From: Rhodobacteraceae bacterium REDSEA-S34_B6
GTDB taxonomy: Bacteria; Pseudomonadota; Alphaproteobacteria; Rhodobacterales; Rhodobacteraceae
DNA length: 64,000 bases
Assembly (NCBI GenBank): GCA_001627925.1
Contig: LUQC01000022.1
Location: forward strand, 550-64,549
Reading direction: 5' to 3'
The notes beneath the pieces were generated by a model. That model searched no databases. It worked only from the letters and a program-made list of their open reading frames with translations, and was not told the origin of the DNA. A program made the translations under genes and the position numbers. Positions 47,477 through 56,920 of this stretch are shown here, piece after piece (position 1 is the first letter of the stretch; each line of letters begins with the position of its first letter).

Positions 47477-47999
47477 CATTCCAAGCGAACGAATATGGAT
47501 TTACCGTATTATTTTCGTAGCAATCGCTATTTTTCTTATTTTGACCAATTTGATGCCACTCCAAACGACACCTCAAAGCTGGCCTTGGCCGAATATTCTA
47601 TTGTTAGTAATATTTTGCTGGTCATTGAGAGAGCCAAATTTTGTGCCAATTCCACTAATTATAGCTATCCTTCTTTTGCAAGACTTTTTGCAGCATCGCC
47701 CACCAGGATTATTTTCTGGAGCAAGCATTATCATACTAATTTGGATAAAGGCTTTTACAGCAAGGTCAGACGACAAATCATTCCTAGCTGAGTGGGTTCG
47801 AGTATCATTGGCGCTTGCTGCTATCTCATTAATCCACCATTTGGTGCTCTTAGTATCATTTGTAAATACAACAGAACTCAGAGTTTCCCTAATCCAAACG
47901 ATATTAAATATATCTACATATCCTATTATTGTGCTGGTTTCTCATTATGTATTTCGTGTAAAAAGACCATATTTTACTAGAAGTGGGCGCGTAATCTAG
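47457..47999 (+). CDS. mreD: Rod-shape-determining protein MreD
   Basis: A 180-residue polytopic protein with about five membrane helices (for example YRIIFVAIAIFLILTNLMP and WPNILLLVIFCWSLREP), matching alphaproteobacterial MreD in size and in the WPWPNILL motif. It overlaps mreC by 20 bases from the ATG at 47457; a GTG at 47469 would cut the overlap to 8. MreD stabilises the elongation complex in the inner membrane. Weakly conserved family, but the context makes the call firm. Confidence 0.93.
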   Translation: MRAPVSNIPSERIWIYRIIFVAIAIFLILTNLMPLQTTPQSWPWPNILLLVIFCWSLREPNFVPIPLIIAILLLQDFLQHRPPGLFSGASIIILIWIKAFTARSDDKSFLAEWVRVSLALAAISLIHHLVLLVSFVNTTELRVSLIQTILNISTYPIIVLVSHYVFRVKRPYFTRSGRVI

Positions 48000-48009
48000 A
48001 GATTTTAAT

Positions 48010-49950
48010 ATGTGGCATAAGTCAAATATAGTTTCATATCGACATTTTCGCACAGGACGGCGAGGCTTATTAATTGGTGGCCTTCAGCTTGGCTTTTGCG
48101 GATTATTGGCCTGGCGGATGCATCATCTTCAAATCGAGAAAGCAGAGAGCTTCAGACTCGTTGCAGATGAAAATAGGATAAACCTCAGACTGGTCCCAAA
48201 CCAAAGAGGCGAAATATATGATAGAAATGGAGTTAAATTAGCAGGAAACGAAGCGAGCTACAGTGTTACTATGGTCGCTGAAGACGCAGGTGATATAGAT
48301 GTAATTTTTGAGCGTTTGTCAAAACTAATAAATTTATCCCCTGAAGATATTGAGCGCTCTAAGGCCGAGCTAGAACGCAGTGCAAAATTTCTACCTGTAA
48401 CAATCACTGATAGACTAGAAAGAGAGGATATTGAAAAAATTCATGCAAACGCCCCAATGTTACCAGGCATTAACCCAGAAATAGCCTTCTCGAGAACTTA
48501 TCCGTTGGGTGAAATTTTTGCACATGTTGTTGGATACGTTGGCCCAGTAAGTAGCCGTGATTTAGAAATACGGGAAGACCCTGATCCGCTCTTAAAAATA
48601 CCCAGGTTCCAGATTGGGAAGGTAGGAGTGGAAAGAGAATTAGAAGCCACTCTTCGCGGTAAAGCAGGAACAAAAAAGGTAGAAGTAAATGCCCTTGGTC
48701 GCGTGATGAGAGAATTAGAACGAAAAGAGGGATCTAAAGGCGCCAACTTAAAACTGACATTGGATACGAATTTGCAAGCATATGTGCGTGCAAGGTTGGG
48801 TACTGAAAGTGCTTCAGCGGTTGTGCTAGATTGTAAAACCGGGGAAATTTTAGCTATTTGTTCATCTCCTACTTATGATCCAAATAAATTTGTTCGTGGG
48901 ATTTCGTTTGATGATTACGGTGCATTAAGAGATGATAACCATAGACCCTTAGCTTCAAAGACAGTACAGGATGCATACCCACCTGGATCTACATTTAAAA
49001 TGGTCACAATTCTTGCAGCACTTGAGGCAGGTATTATAAATCATCGAGAAAAAATTAGATGCAATGGACACATAGAAGTCTCGAACCGAAAATTTCATTG
49101 TTGGAAACGTGATGGCCACGGCAACGTAGACTTAGTAAAATCTCTCAGAGAGAGTTGTGACGTTTACTATTATGAATTAGCCCAAAAGGTGGGAATTGAG
49201 AAAATTGCCGAGGTTGCTCGAATTCTAGGTTTAGGACAATCTTTCGATATCGAAATGTCCGCTGTCACATCAGGTATTGTACCAGATAAAATTTGGAAAC
49301 AAAAAGCACGGTCCCGAGAATGGGTTGTTGGTGATACCGTTAACTCATCAATAGGTCAGGGATATGTGCTGTCATCTCCTTTACAGCTTGCAGTCATGAT
49401 TGCCCGCATCGCAACAGGCAACGAAATTTTACCGAAATTGATCAAGTCAGTAAATGGAGTTGAGAAAGAGAAAATACCGGATCAGATAAATCTAAACGAA
49501 AACAACTTAAATCTTATAAGGAAAGCTCTTTTTGAAGTTACGAACCATAAAAGAGGTACGGCATACCACTCGAGAGTTTTGGATAAGAAAAGTCAAATTA
49601 TAGGAAAATCTGGTACATCCCAGGTAAGAAACATTTCTGCAGTTGAAAGAACACAGGGTGTTTTGGACAACAAAGATCTTCCATGGGGACAACGTGACCA
49701 TGCTTTGTTTGTAAATTATGCCCCATACGATGATCCAAAAATTGCAGTATCAATTGTCGTGGAACATGGCGGAAGTGGGTCGACTGTCGCAGCACCTATT
49801 GCTAGAGACATTACACTTCAAGCCATTTACCAAGGTACTCCTCCAATAACAGCATATCCGGTAGAAGATCGAGCTAGAATTTATGATCAGCAACGCGACT
49901 TGAAAAAATTAATGCCAAAAACGACAAAGTCATCGAAAGTCCAAGCATGA
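48010..49950 (+). CDS. mrdA: Penicillin-binding protein 2 (elongation-specific transpeptidase)
   Basis: A 646-residue class B PBP. One N-terminal membrane helix (about 18-36), a pedestal/dimerisation domain beginning RLVPNQRGEIYDRNGVKLAGN, and a transpeptidase domain with all three motifs: Ser327-x-x-Lys330 in PPGSTFKMV, SCD in RESCDVYYYE, and KSGTSQ in IIGKSGTSQVRN. It cross-links new peptidoglycan strands made by RodA during side-wall growth. The stop overlaps the rodA start by 4 bases. Confidence 0.97.
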   Translation: MWHKSNIVSYRHFRTGRRGLLIGGLQLGFCGLLAWRMHHLQIEKAESFRLVADENRINLRLVPNQRGEIYDRNGVKLAGNEASYSVTMVAEDAGDIDVIFERLSKLINLSPEDIERSKAELERSAKFLPVTITDRLEREDIEKIHANAPMLPGINPEIAFSRTYPLGEIFAHVVGYVGPVSSRDLEIREDPDPLLKIPRFQIGKVGVERELEATLRGKAGTKKVEVNALGRVMRELERKEGSKGANLKLTLDTNLQAYVRARLGTESASAVVLDCKTGEILAICSSPTYDPNKFVRGISFDDYGALRDDNHRPLASKTVQDAYPPGSTFKMVTILAALEAGIINHREKIRCNGHIEVSNRKFHCWKRDGHGNVDLVKSLRESCDVYYYELAQKVGIEKIAEVARILGLGQSFDIEMSAVTSGIVPDKIWKQKARSREWVVGDTVNSSIGQGYVLSSPLQLAVMIARIATGNEILPKLIKSVNGVEKEKIPDQINLNENNLNLIRKALFEVTNHKRGTAYHSRVLDKKSQIIGKSGTSQVRNISAVERTQGVLDNKDLPWGQRDHALFVNYAPYDDPKIAVSIVVEHGGSGSTVAAPIARDITLQAIYQGTPPITAYPVEDRARIYDQQRDLKKLMPKTTKSSKVQA

Positions 49951-51092
49951 GCTACCTTGAATACCGGGTTAAAACAGTACCATCGGGCTGGAAGAAAGTT
50001 ATATTTATTAACTGGGGCTTGATTGCTTTGATAATTGGCGCTGCATGTTCCGGGTTTGCAATGCTTTACTCAGTTGGTGGTAGTTGGGAACCATGGGCAC
50101 TAGCTCATATACAAAGATTTTCAGTCGGCTTGTTCGTGATGTTTATAATCGCCATGACGCCGATTTGGATTTGGCGAAATATCTCTGTTCCAATATATAT
50201 AGTAGCACTTTTGCTACTTTTACTCGTCGAGTTCTTAGGAAATACCGGAATGGGCGCTCAGAGGTGGATAAACTTAGGTTTCATCAACTTGCAACCATCA
50301 GAAGTGGCAAAAGTAGCATTAGTAATGTTAATGGCGGCTTACTATGACTGGCTTCCTACAGATAAAGTGTCGAAACCACTTTGGGTCTTAGTGCCGATAA
50401 TTTTTATATCTGTACCTGTTTTGCTCGTTCTTCAACAACCTGATCTCGGCACTTCAATACTTTTACTTCTCTCGGGTGTAACACTAATGTTTCTTGCAGG
50501 TGTGCACTGGATTTATTTTGGGACAGTCATCGCACTAACAGGTGGCTTTGTTGTAGCACTTTTCAAAAGCCGAGGTACAGACTGGCAATTACTTCAAGAC
50601 TACCAATTTTTAAGAATTGACACATTTTTAGACCCAGACAAAGACCCTTTAGGAGCAGGATATCATATTACCCAATCCAAAATTGCCTTGGGCTCGGGCG
50701 GCTGGACTGGGAGAGGTTTCATGGAGGGAACTCAGTCTCGCTTAAATTTTTTGCCCGAGAAGCATACAGACTTTATATTTACAACTATTGCTGAAGAGTT
50801 CGGTTTCATAGGAACAATTTCGATTTTAGCAATTTATGTAGGAATTATAATTTTTTGTTTGCACTCAGCATTGAGACACAAAGAAAGGTTTGCCTCACTA
50901 TTATCCCTGGGCCTAACAGTAACATTTTTCTTATTCTTTGCAGTCAACATGTCTATGGTCATGGGCTTAGCACCCGTAGTGGGAGTTCCTTTACCTCTAA
51001 TTAGTTATGGAGGATCTGCTATGTTAGTTCTGATGGGTGCATTTGGTTTAATTCAGTCGGCTCATGTCCACAGACCAAGAGGAAACATATGA
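49947..51092 (+). CDS. rodA: Peptidoglycan glycosyltransferase RodA (SEDS family)
   Basis: A 381-residue polytopic protein with about ten helices. Conserved SEDS blocks: GMGAQRWINLGFINLQPSEVAKVALV (about 92-117), LQQPDLGTSILLLLSGVTLMF, GSGGWTGRGFMEGTQSRLNFLPEKHTDFIF (about 250-279; GRG and the catalytic-side loop) and GVPLPLISYGGSAML. It polymerises lipid II together with PBP2. Overlaps both mrdA and the next gene by 4 bases. Confidence 0.97.
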   Translation: MSYLEYRVKTVPSGWKKVIFINWGLIALIIGAACSGFAMLYSVGGSWEPWALAHIQRFSVGLFVMFIIAMTPIWIWRNISVPIYIVALLLLLLVEFLGNTGMGAQRWINLGFINLQPSEVAKVALVMLMAAYYDWLPTDKVSKPLWVLVPIIFISVPVLLVLQQPDLGTSILLLLSGVTLMFLAGVHWIYFGTVIALTGGFVVALFKSRGTDWQLLQDYQFLRIDTFLDPDKDPLGAGYHITQSKIALGSGGWTGRGFMEGTQSRLNFLPEKHTDFIFTTIAEEFGFIGTISILAIYVGIIIFCLHSALRHKERFASLLSLGLTVTFFLFFAVNMSMVMGLAPVVGVPLPLISYGGSAMLVLMGAFGLIQSAHVHRPRGNI

Positions 51093-51928
51093 CGATCAAA
51101 ATTTTATTTTCAGCAAATGAAGAGAATTGGAGACGTTATAAAGCACCACTGCAAGACGCACTTGATGACAAATCTTTAGATTACGAATTAGGAATAACTA
51201 TCACACCAAGTGAAGTGGATTACATAATCTACGCTCCGACTAGCGTACCACTAGCTCGAATGGTCGATTCAGGTTTGACTGATGGAATGGTAGAATGGGT
51301 TACCGGGCACACGTTACGTCACCATCTTGGGATCGATAAACATATTCATGGCCAAGATGGTATATGGCGTTCGTATGTTCCACCATTAGCAAAAGACCGA
51401 ATTATAACAATACTGGGATTGGGCACTCTCGGAACTGCATGCGGAATAGCTCTTGAAAGACTCGGCTTTAATGTTCGTGGATGGTCTAGGAGGGAGAAAA
51501 GAGTAGATGGCATCCTATGCTTTTATGGTGATGATCAAATCGATTCATCATTACTGGATGCCGACATTGTAGTGTTGCTCTTACCGGATACACCACTGAC
51601 ACAAAATATATTAAATCAACATACACTTAATCTTTTAAAAAGGGGTGCTTTTGTACTAAATCCAGGTCGTGGTCCGCTTATTGATGATGATGCTTTACTG
51701 GCGGCATTAGAAACTGGTCAAATTGAGCACGCCACATTAGATGTCTTCAGGATTGAGCCACTTCCTAAAAATCATCAGTATTGGTCGAATAATAAAGTTA
51801 CAGTCATACCTCATAAAGCCTCTGAGACAAGACCAAAAACAGCGTCACAAGTCATCGCTATGAACATAGAAAGAGCAGAAAATGGTCAAGAGCTATTATA
51901 TTTGGTAGATAGAGAGAATGGTTATTAA
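51089..51928 (+). CDS. 2-hydroxyacid dehydrogenase (glyoxylate/hydroxypyruvate reductase GhrA-like)
   Basis: A 279-residue D-2-hydroxyacid dehydrogenase. NAD(P) motif ILGLGTLGTACGIALERLGF (about 106-125), GWSRREKR (Arg favouring NADP), VLNPGRGPLIDDDALLAAL with catalytic Arg, Glu in DVFRIEPLPKNHQYW, and catalytic His in VIPHKASETRP. GhrA-type enzymes reduce glyoxylate or hydroxypyruvate. It overlaps the rodA stop by 4 bases, so it is read with the cell-wall operon although its chemistry is unrelated. Slightly shorter than E. coli GhrA. Confidence 0.9.
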   Translation: MTIKILFSANEENWRRYKAPLQDALDDKSLDYELGITITPSEVDYIIYAPTSVPLARMVDSGLTDGMVEWVTGHTLRHHLGIDKHIHGQDGIWRSYVPPLAKDRIITILGLGTLGTACGIALERLGFNVRGWSRREKRVDGILCFYGDDQIDSSLLDADIVVLLLPDTPLTQNILNQHTLNLLKRGAFVLNPGRGPLIDDDALLAALETGQIEHATLDVFRIEPLPKNHQYWSNNKVTVIPHKASETRPKTASQVIAMNIERAENGQELLYLVDRENGY

Positions 51929-52048
51929 CCAGGGCTAAATATAAACAAACGGTTGCCAAATCAGTATTTATGTTATTGTCTCTATCTTTTAAAAATTCAC
52001 ACGAACTTTATACAAATAATTAAGTCAAGTTTTATACGGTCAATATAA

Positions 52049-52708
52049 ATGGTTCAAATTTTCTTAGTGCGCCATGGGCAGGCTAATTCTGAGGCTAAAG
52101 ATGAAATATCTTACGACAAGCTGAGCTCATTAGGAAAAATGCAAGCCAGATGGCTGGGACAGTACTTTAAGAAAAATGAATTTACTTTTGATGTTTGCTT
52201 CAGTGGGACCCTACTACGTCAGAGAGATACTGCAGATTTATTGGAGCCTCATAATCAAAAAGAAATAATACGTGATCCAAGGTTAAATGAGATCCAATAC
52301 TATACGTTATCCACACTGGTTGAAAAACAATTTGGCAAACAACCACCAAAGTCTGGTCTAGATTTTGAAGAACACTTTCAGTTTATTATGTCAAAATGGA
52401 AAGCCGCTGAAATAGTAAATGCACCCGAGTCTTATGTTGATTTTGTAGAAAGAGTATCCCAAGTTTCTGATGTTCTAAAAGACAGTGGCGACCGTGTACT
52501 AGTAGTTACTTCTGGCGGTATCATCACGAAAGTTCTTCAAAATTGTTTGGGTTTGAGTGATACCGCTATGATAAAGTTCCTGCTAGCTTCAATGAATACG
52601 GGAGTAACAACGCTTAATTACTCGAATGGTCAATTTAATGTAGAGCAAGTAAACGCTCTACCACATTTGGATCATTTTAGTAGGATTAAATCCCGAACAT
52701 TTTTCTAA
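52049..52708 (+). CDS. Histidine-phosphatase-family protein (PGM-like), second His replaced
   Basis: A 219-residue protein opening MVQIFLVRHGQANSEAKDEIS, with the catalytic His of branch-1 histidine phosphatases (RHG). SGTLLRQRDTADLL supplies the phosphate-binding Arg and LNEI the acid Glu. The usual second His (as in VSHGG) is Ser here: VVTSGGIITK. Some family subgroups share this change, so it may be a normal variant with altered or weak activity. Substrate unknown. It is followed at 23 bases by the saccharopine-dehydrogenase-type genes. Confidence 0.85.
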   Translation: MVQIFLVRHGQANSEAKDEISYDKLSSLGKMQARWLGQYFKKNEFTFDVCFSGTLLRQRDTADLLEPHNQKEIIRDPRLNEIQYYTLSTLVEKQFGKQPPKSGLDFEEHFQFIMSKWKAAEIVNAPESYVDFVERVSQVSDVLKDSGDRVLVVTSGGIITKVLQNCLGLSDTAMIKFLLASMNTGVTTLNYSNGQFNVEQVNALPHLDHFSRIKSRTFF

Positions 52709-52731
52709 TATTTTAAGGAATTACAATCTAA

Positions 52732-53787
52732 ATGACGCACATTTTAGTAAGAGCAGAGTGTAGAGAAAACGAAAAAAGAGTTGGTATTACACCACTAGAG
52801 GCTGCGCACTTACTTAAAAAAGGAATTAAAGTTTCAGTAGAGGACAGTAACTCACGAATTATCCCTAGTTCAAAATATCGTGACGTAGGATGCGAGATTA
52901 TCGAAGAAAAAAGTTGGCCAAACGCACCCCTGGAAACAATCATATTTGGTTTAAAGGAGCTACCAGATGAACCGTTTCCGCTTAAACATCGGCATATTAT
53001 GTTTGGTCACGCATTTAAAGACCAACCAATGGCTGAGACTTTGTTAAAAAGATTCAAAGTTGGTGGCGGTACTTTGTACGATATTGAATACTTGGTAAGT
53101 CCTGCAGGCAAGAGGGTAGCTGCATTTGGATATTGGGCTGGATATGCGGGCGCAGCAGTAACAATATCATGCTGGGTTTCTCAAAAGTTAAAAAAAAGTT
53201 CAAAAGTTTTTGCTATCTACAATGATAAAGATAGCTTGGATGAACAAATAAGAAATGAACTAGAAAGTAGCAGACTGCTACCAAAAAGTGCGATTGTTAT
53301 TGGAGCCCTTGGCCGAGTTGGTAGCGGCGTTATAGATCTCTGTGAAAAGATGAATATCAAGACAACAAAGTGGGATATAAAGGAGACCAAAGAAAAAGAG
53401 GCGTTCATTGATATCTTGAACCATGATTTGTTCTTCAACTGTGTTGTTGCAAATAAAGAAACACCAACCTTTATCTCAGAAGAAATAATTCAACAAAATC
53501 AAAACCTCAGCATAATAGGAGACATAGCTTGTGATCCTGGTAGTGAGCATAATCCAATTGCTTTATACGATTCTGTAACAACTTGGTCAGAGCCAGTAAC
53601 TCGCGTGAGTGAAAAACCTATTTTAGATGTGATGGCAATTGATAACCTACCTTCACTTCTCCCTCTAGAAAGCTCTGTAGATTTTGCATCTCAGCTATTG
53701 CCAAGTTTATTGGAGTTAGACAAACTAAATCAGGGCGTTTGGTTAAGAGCACATCAAACTTATTTAGAAAATTTAAAGCGAGTATAA
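52732..53787 (+). CDS. Saccharopine dehydrogenase (lysine-forming type, LYS1-like)
   Basis: A 351-residue protein of the alanine-dehydrogenase/PNT N-terminal family. The N-terminus (LVRAECRENEKRVGITPLEAAHLLKKG) and IIFGLKELPDEPFPLKHRHIMFGHAFKDQ, with the conserved KELP and HAFK lysine/histidine segment, match LYS1-type saccharopine dehydrogenase. The Rossmann part has VIGALGRVGSGVIDLCEKM (about 188-206). With the next gene, 1 base away, it would interconvert lysine plus 2-oxoglutarate and saccharopine. In bacteria that make lysine via diaminopimelate this pathway serves breakdown. Confidence 0.86.
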   Translation: MTHILVRAECRENEKRVGITPLEAAHLLKKGIKVSVEDSNSRIIPSSKYRDVGCEIIEEKSWPNAPLETIIFGLKELPDEPFPLKHRHIMFGHAFKDQPMAETLLKRFKVGGGTLYDIEYLVSPAGKRVAAFGYWAGYAGAAVTISCWVSQKLKKSSKVFAIYNDKDSLDEQIRNELESSRLLPKSAIVIGALGRVGSGVIDLCEKMNIKTTKWDIKETKEKEAFIDILNHDLFFNCVVANKETPTFISEEIIQQNQNLSIIGDIACDPGSEHNPIALYDSVTTWSEPVTRVSEKPILDVMAIDNLPSLLPLESSVDFASQLLPSLLELDKLNQGVWLRAHQTYLENLKRV

Positions 53788-53788
53788 A

Positions 53789-54928
53789 ATGACAGTTCAT
53801 TGGTGTGGAGCAGGCTTATCGGCAATTCCAGGTCTAAGGAGACTAATAAAAAATGAATATGATGTAGTTGTCTGGAACAGAACAGTTGACAAGGCTAATG
53901 CTGCCGTTGGAGACATCACAAACAATATTAGAGTATTTGACAAAACCTCACTTCAAGATTGTTTAGAAGAAAACGATATTGTCGTATCCATGCTGCCAGC
54001 AGATTGGCATGTGCCTTTAGCTTCATTGGCAATTTTAAAAAAGGCTCACTTTGTTAGCTCATCCTATATAGCACCCGAGATGCGGATGCTTGATAGTGAA
54101 TTCAAGAAAATAAATCGAGTTTGTATCAATGAGGTAGGTTTGGATCCTGGAATTGATCACTTAATGGCTCACAAACTGGTTAGTGATTATCGCCAATCCA
54201 AAGAATATAATATCAAAAATGAATTAAGCTTTCTCTCTTATTGTGGAGGTATTCCAAAATTCGAAAATGCGTTTAAATACAAATTTAGTTGGTCGCCATT
54301 AGGGGTATTAAAGGCACTAAAGTCACCATCTAAATCAATTCGTGATTTCAAAGAGTTTAACGTGGACCGCCCATGGAAGGCAATTTCATCGTACCAGGCC
54401 CCATTAGAAAAAGCAGAAACATTTGAAGTATATCCTAACCGAGATAGCCTGCCTTTTATCGAGGATTATAAATTTGAGCCCACTTGGCAAGTAAAAAACT
54501 TTGTGCGCGGAACTCTCCGTTTAAATGGGTGGAGCTCTGCATGGCAAGATATTTTTAATGAGATAGAGGGATTATCAGGAAAAACTGGTGATGATCGCTT
54601 GAAAGAAATTTCGGATCAATTGTGGAACGATAATGCCTACGAAAAAAACGAGCCAGACAGAGTAGTTTTATGTGTTTCACTCAAAGCGGAAATTGAAAAC
54701 TCAGTGAAGTGGCACAAATCATTCGTTATGGATGCTTGGGGAGATGGTGGGGAAAGTGCTATGTCAAGGCTTGTGTCACAGCCAGTATCTCTTGCAGTTG
54801 AAGCAGTCATACAAAAAAAGCTTGAGGCAGGAGTTCAAGCTGCACCAAGCAATATAGATATAGTAGATAATTGGTTATCAATAATCGATGAGCTAGCCCA
54901 ATACCTAAATATTATTCGTCATAATTGA
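53789..54928 (+). CDS. Saccharopine dehydrogenase family protein (LYS9-like, glutamate-forming type)
   Basis: A 379-residue protein with an N-terminal Rossmann fold (VHWCGAGLSAIPGLRRLIKN), NDIVVSMLPADWHVPLASLAILKKAHFVSSSYI (about 64-96; the SSYI turn is diagnostic), NEVGLDPGIDHLMAHKL (about 112-128) and the C-terminal GGESAMSRLVSQPVSLAVE. These are the blocks of the LYS9-type saccharopine reductase. It would split saccharopine to glutamate and 2-aminoadipate semialdehyde. Paired with the LYS1-like gene at a 1-base gap. Confidence 0.86.
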   Translation: MTVHWCGAGLSAIPGLRRLIKNEYDVVVWNRTVDKANAAVGDITNNIRVFDKTSLQDCLEENDIVVSMLPADWHVPLASLAILKKAHFVSSSYIAPEMRMLDSEFKKINRVCINEVGLDPGIDHLMAHKLVSDYRQSKEYNIKNELSFLSYCGGIPKFENAFKYKFSWSPLGVLKALKSPSKSIRDFKEFNVDRPWKAISSYQAPLEKAETFEVYPNRDSLPFIEDYKFEPTWQVKNFVRGTLRLNGWSSAWQDIFNEIEGLSGKTGDDRLKEISDQLWNDNAYEKNEPDRVVLCVSLKAEIENSVKWHKSFVMDAWGDGGESAMSRLVSQPVSLAVEAVIQKKLEAGVQAAPSNIDIVDNWLSIIDELAQYLNIIRHN

Positions 54929-54951
54929 TACAAACAAAATAGATATCCTGT

Positions 54952-55686
54952 CTAACTGAAAATTTTAAAATATAGCCAGTCAGGAAAGTTTTTTATAATT
55001 TTACTTATTATTGAAAAAATACGTGGAAATGATGACTGAAAACGATTAGATCTCATATGCATTACTGAAAATTGTGCAGCTTCCTCTGGTGTCATAACGT
55101 ATATTTTTTTATAGGGGTTTTTATCTGTAAGCCTAGTTTTAATGTATCCAGGGTTTAAAAGCTGAACATCAATATTGCTTTTTGAAAGATCTATTTTCAA
55201 TGTTTCTGCAAGAGACATTAACCCAGCTTTTGAGGCACAATACCCTACTGATCCCGGCAAACCGCGGTAACCAGCAATACTCCCAGTCAATACAATATGA
55301 CCAGACCCTTGTTTCATAAATTTAGGAACCAAGTGAGCCAAACACCTCATTGCTCCAACTAGGTTTACATCGACCATTTCCTCAGCTTTTTCTCGATCCC
55401 ATGAAGAAGCGCTCATGTGCCAGTAAACTCCCGAAACATATATAAAACCATCTATAGTTCCAGGCAGTTTACTGTATGCGCTTCTGACACTGGACTCCTT
55501 TGTAACATCCATAGGTAAAACTAATGAATTGGATCCAAGTTCTTCAGATAATTCAATAAGTCTTTCTTCATTCCTGGCGGAAATAATAACTTTAGCGCCT
55601 ACTTCAGCCAACTGGATTGCTAAAGCTCTCCCCAAGCCCTCGCTTGCACCAACTATCCAATAAGTCTTGTTCTGGAAGTCACGCAT
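54952..55686 (-). CDS. Short-chain dehydrogenase (SDR) of the rpoE-chrR island
   Basis: A 244-residue SDR. I start at ATG 55686 (MRDFQNKTYWIVGASEGLGRAL), just before the cofactor motif; an upstream start at 55731 would add 15 residues inside the transporter gene. NADP site GASEGLG then SARNEER, active site TGSIAGYRGLPGSVGYCASKAGL. It is last in a minus-strand operon (FAD oxidoreductase, DUF1365, transporter, SDR) matching the arrangement beside rpoE-chrR in Rhodobacter sphaeroides. Substrate unknown. Confidence 0.88.
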   Translation of the reverse strand: MRDFQNKTYWIVGASEGLGRALAIQLAEVGAKVIISARNEERLIELSEELGSNSLVLPMDVTKESSVRSAYSKLPGTIDGFIYVSGVYWHMSASSWDREKAEEMVDVNLVGAMRCLAHLVPKFMKQGSGHIVLTGSIAGYRGLPGSVGYCASKAGLMSLAETLKIDLSKSNIDVQLLNPGYIKTRLTDKNPYKKIYVMTPEEAAQFSVMHMRSNRFQSSFPRIFSIISKIIKNFPDWLYFKIFS

Positions 55687-56920
55687 GAGAAATGAACCCC
55701 TCACCGCGAATAAATTTGAAAAGTAATACAATGGATATGCATTTCAGCATACAAGGTAAAACCGCATAACCGAACGTAAGAGCCAACAAAGCATTTTGAG
55801 AATTTGGGCCACTTGAATTAAACCCAACTAATCCGAGTAATGGTAACGCTCCTATTGCTGCAAAGGCTAAAGTTGCTTTTGACACAAAATTCCATAGGCT
55901 AAATCCAAGGTCCGGCTCTATTTTGCTACTTTCTATCTGACGAGCAAATAACACTGGCAATAAAGCTAGATCAGCACCCACAGTGGCGCCACTTAATAAA
56001 CAAATTAAAGAGAATATTAGGATATCTCCCGCCGACAAGAATGAGGCCCCAAAAAATGAAAGAATGGACAAAGCCATTGAAACTCTCAAAATGTTAAAAA
56101 TACCATGAATATCAGCTAATTTGGTCCAGAACGGCGTAGCTATTGCTGCCGCCAAAAAGAATAATATTAGAAATATTCCTGCCCAATCCGGAGCGTTTAA
56201 ACGGCTCTCAACAAAGAAAAGAAAAAGAGTGGAGCTGAGAGCGACAGGACTTGAGTTGACCAGAGCAAGTACCAATAACTTTCTCAGTTGTAAATCTTTG
56301 ACTGCACTAAGCAAGCGTAAGAAAGAATTAGTTTTACTTTCGAATTTATCAGCAGCAGGAAATTGAGGCCAAACGTATACGACGGCTGCCACAGCAATCA
56401 CACAAAAAAATATTGCAAAGTATGCATATCCATCGTCTGCGAAAATAAGAAAGAAGGTAGGCAAAATCGCAGCTACACAAATTCCTAGCGTTGTTCCAAC
56501 TTCACGCCATCTTGCCAAACGTATCTGGTCGTTTGCCCCCAGATTTATTAGACCCTGGGCGTAAGAACGAATATACGCAAAACTAAAACCAGTAAAAACC
56601 ATAAAAAGTGATATAAAAAACCATAATGATGGCGATAATGGACTTTTTATTGCAAACAACATTATCATCCCAACGGACATTGCTGCTACAGCTAATGCTA
56701 TTGGTAGAGCCCCAAAACGTGTAGTTTTGGAAGCGATAATACCCAGTAAAGGGTCTTGAAAAACATCAATAAGCCTTAATATGAACATTATTAAGCCCAT
56801 GGTAAATAAGCTTATTCCGTATACATCGACAAAATACTTAGGCGCATGTATGTATACAGGAAGGCCAGCCATGCCAATTACGAAAGCAAGGCTTGAAAAG
56901 CGATGTGTGGCCTGCATCAT
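55679..56920 (-). CDS. MFS/GPH-type transporter of the rpoE-chrR island
   Basis: A 413-residue protein with twelve predicted helices. The N-terminus (LAFVIGMAGLPVYIHAPKYFVDVYGISL) and the RLIDVFQDPLLGIIASKTTRFG loop (about 47-68) follow the GPH sugar:cation symporter pattern, DxxxDP-like. It overlaps the DUF1365 gene upstream by 4 bases and the SDR downstream by 8. Transported compound unknown; a role in lipid or membrane maintenance under light stress is only inferred from the neighbours. Confidence 0.88.
   Translation of the reverse strand: MMQATHRFSSLAFVIGMAGLPVYIHAPKYFVDVYGISLFTMGLIMFILRLIDVFQDPLLGIIASKTTRFGALPIALAVAAMSVGMIMLFAIKSPLSPSLWFFISLFMVFTGFSFAYIRSYAQGLINLGANDQIRLARWREVGTTLGICVAAILPTFFLIFADDGYAYFAIFFCVIAVAAVVYVWPQFPAADKFESKTNSFLRLLSAVKDLQLRKLLVLALVNSSPVALSSTLFLFFVESRLNAPDWAGIFLILFFLAAAIATPFWTKLADIHGIFNILRVSMALSILSFFGASFLSAGDILIFSLICLLSGATVGADLALLPVLFARQIESSKIEPDLGFSLWNFVSKATLAFAAIGALPLLGLVGFNSSGPNSQNALLALTFGYAVLPCMLKCISIVLLFKFIRGEGFISHA

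Noticed and set aside
47796-47815. tRNA-like GGGTTCGAGTA T-loop string
   Set aside because: It lies inside mreD in frame and no acceptor stem or cloverleaf can be formed around it.
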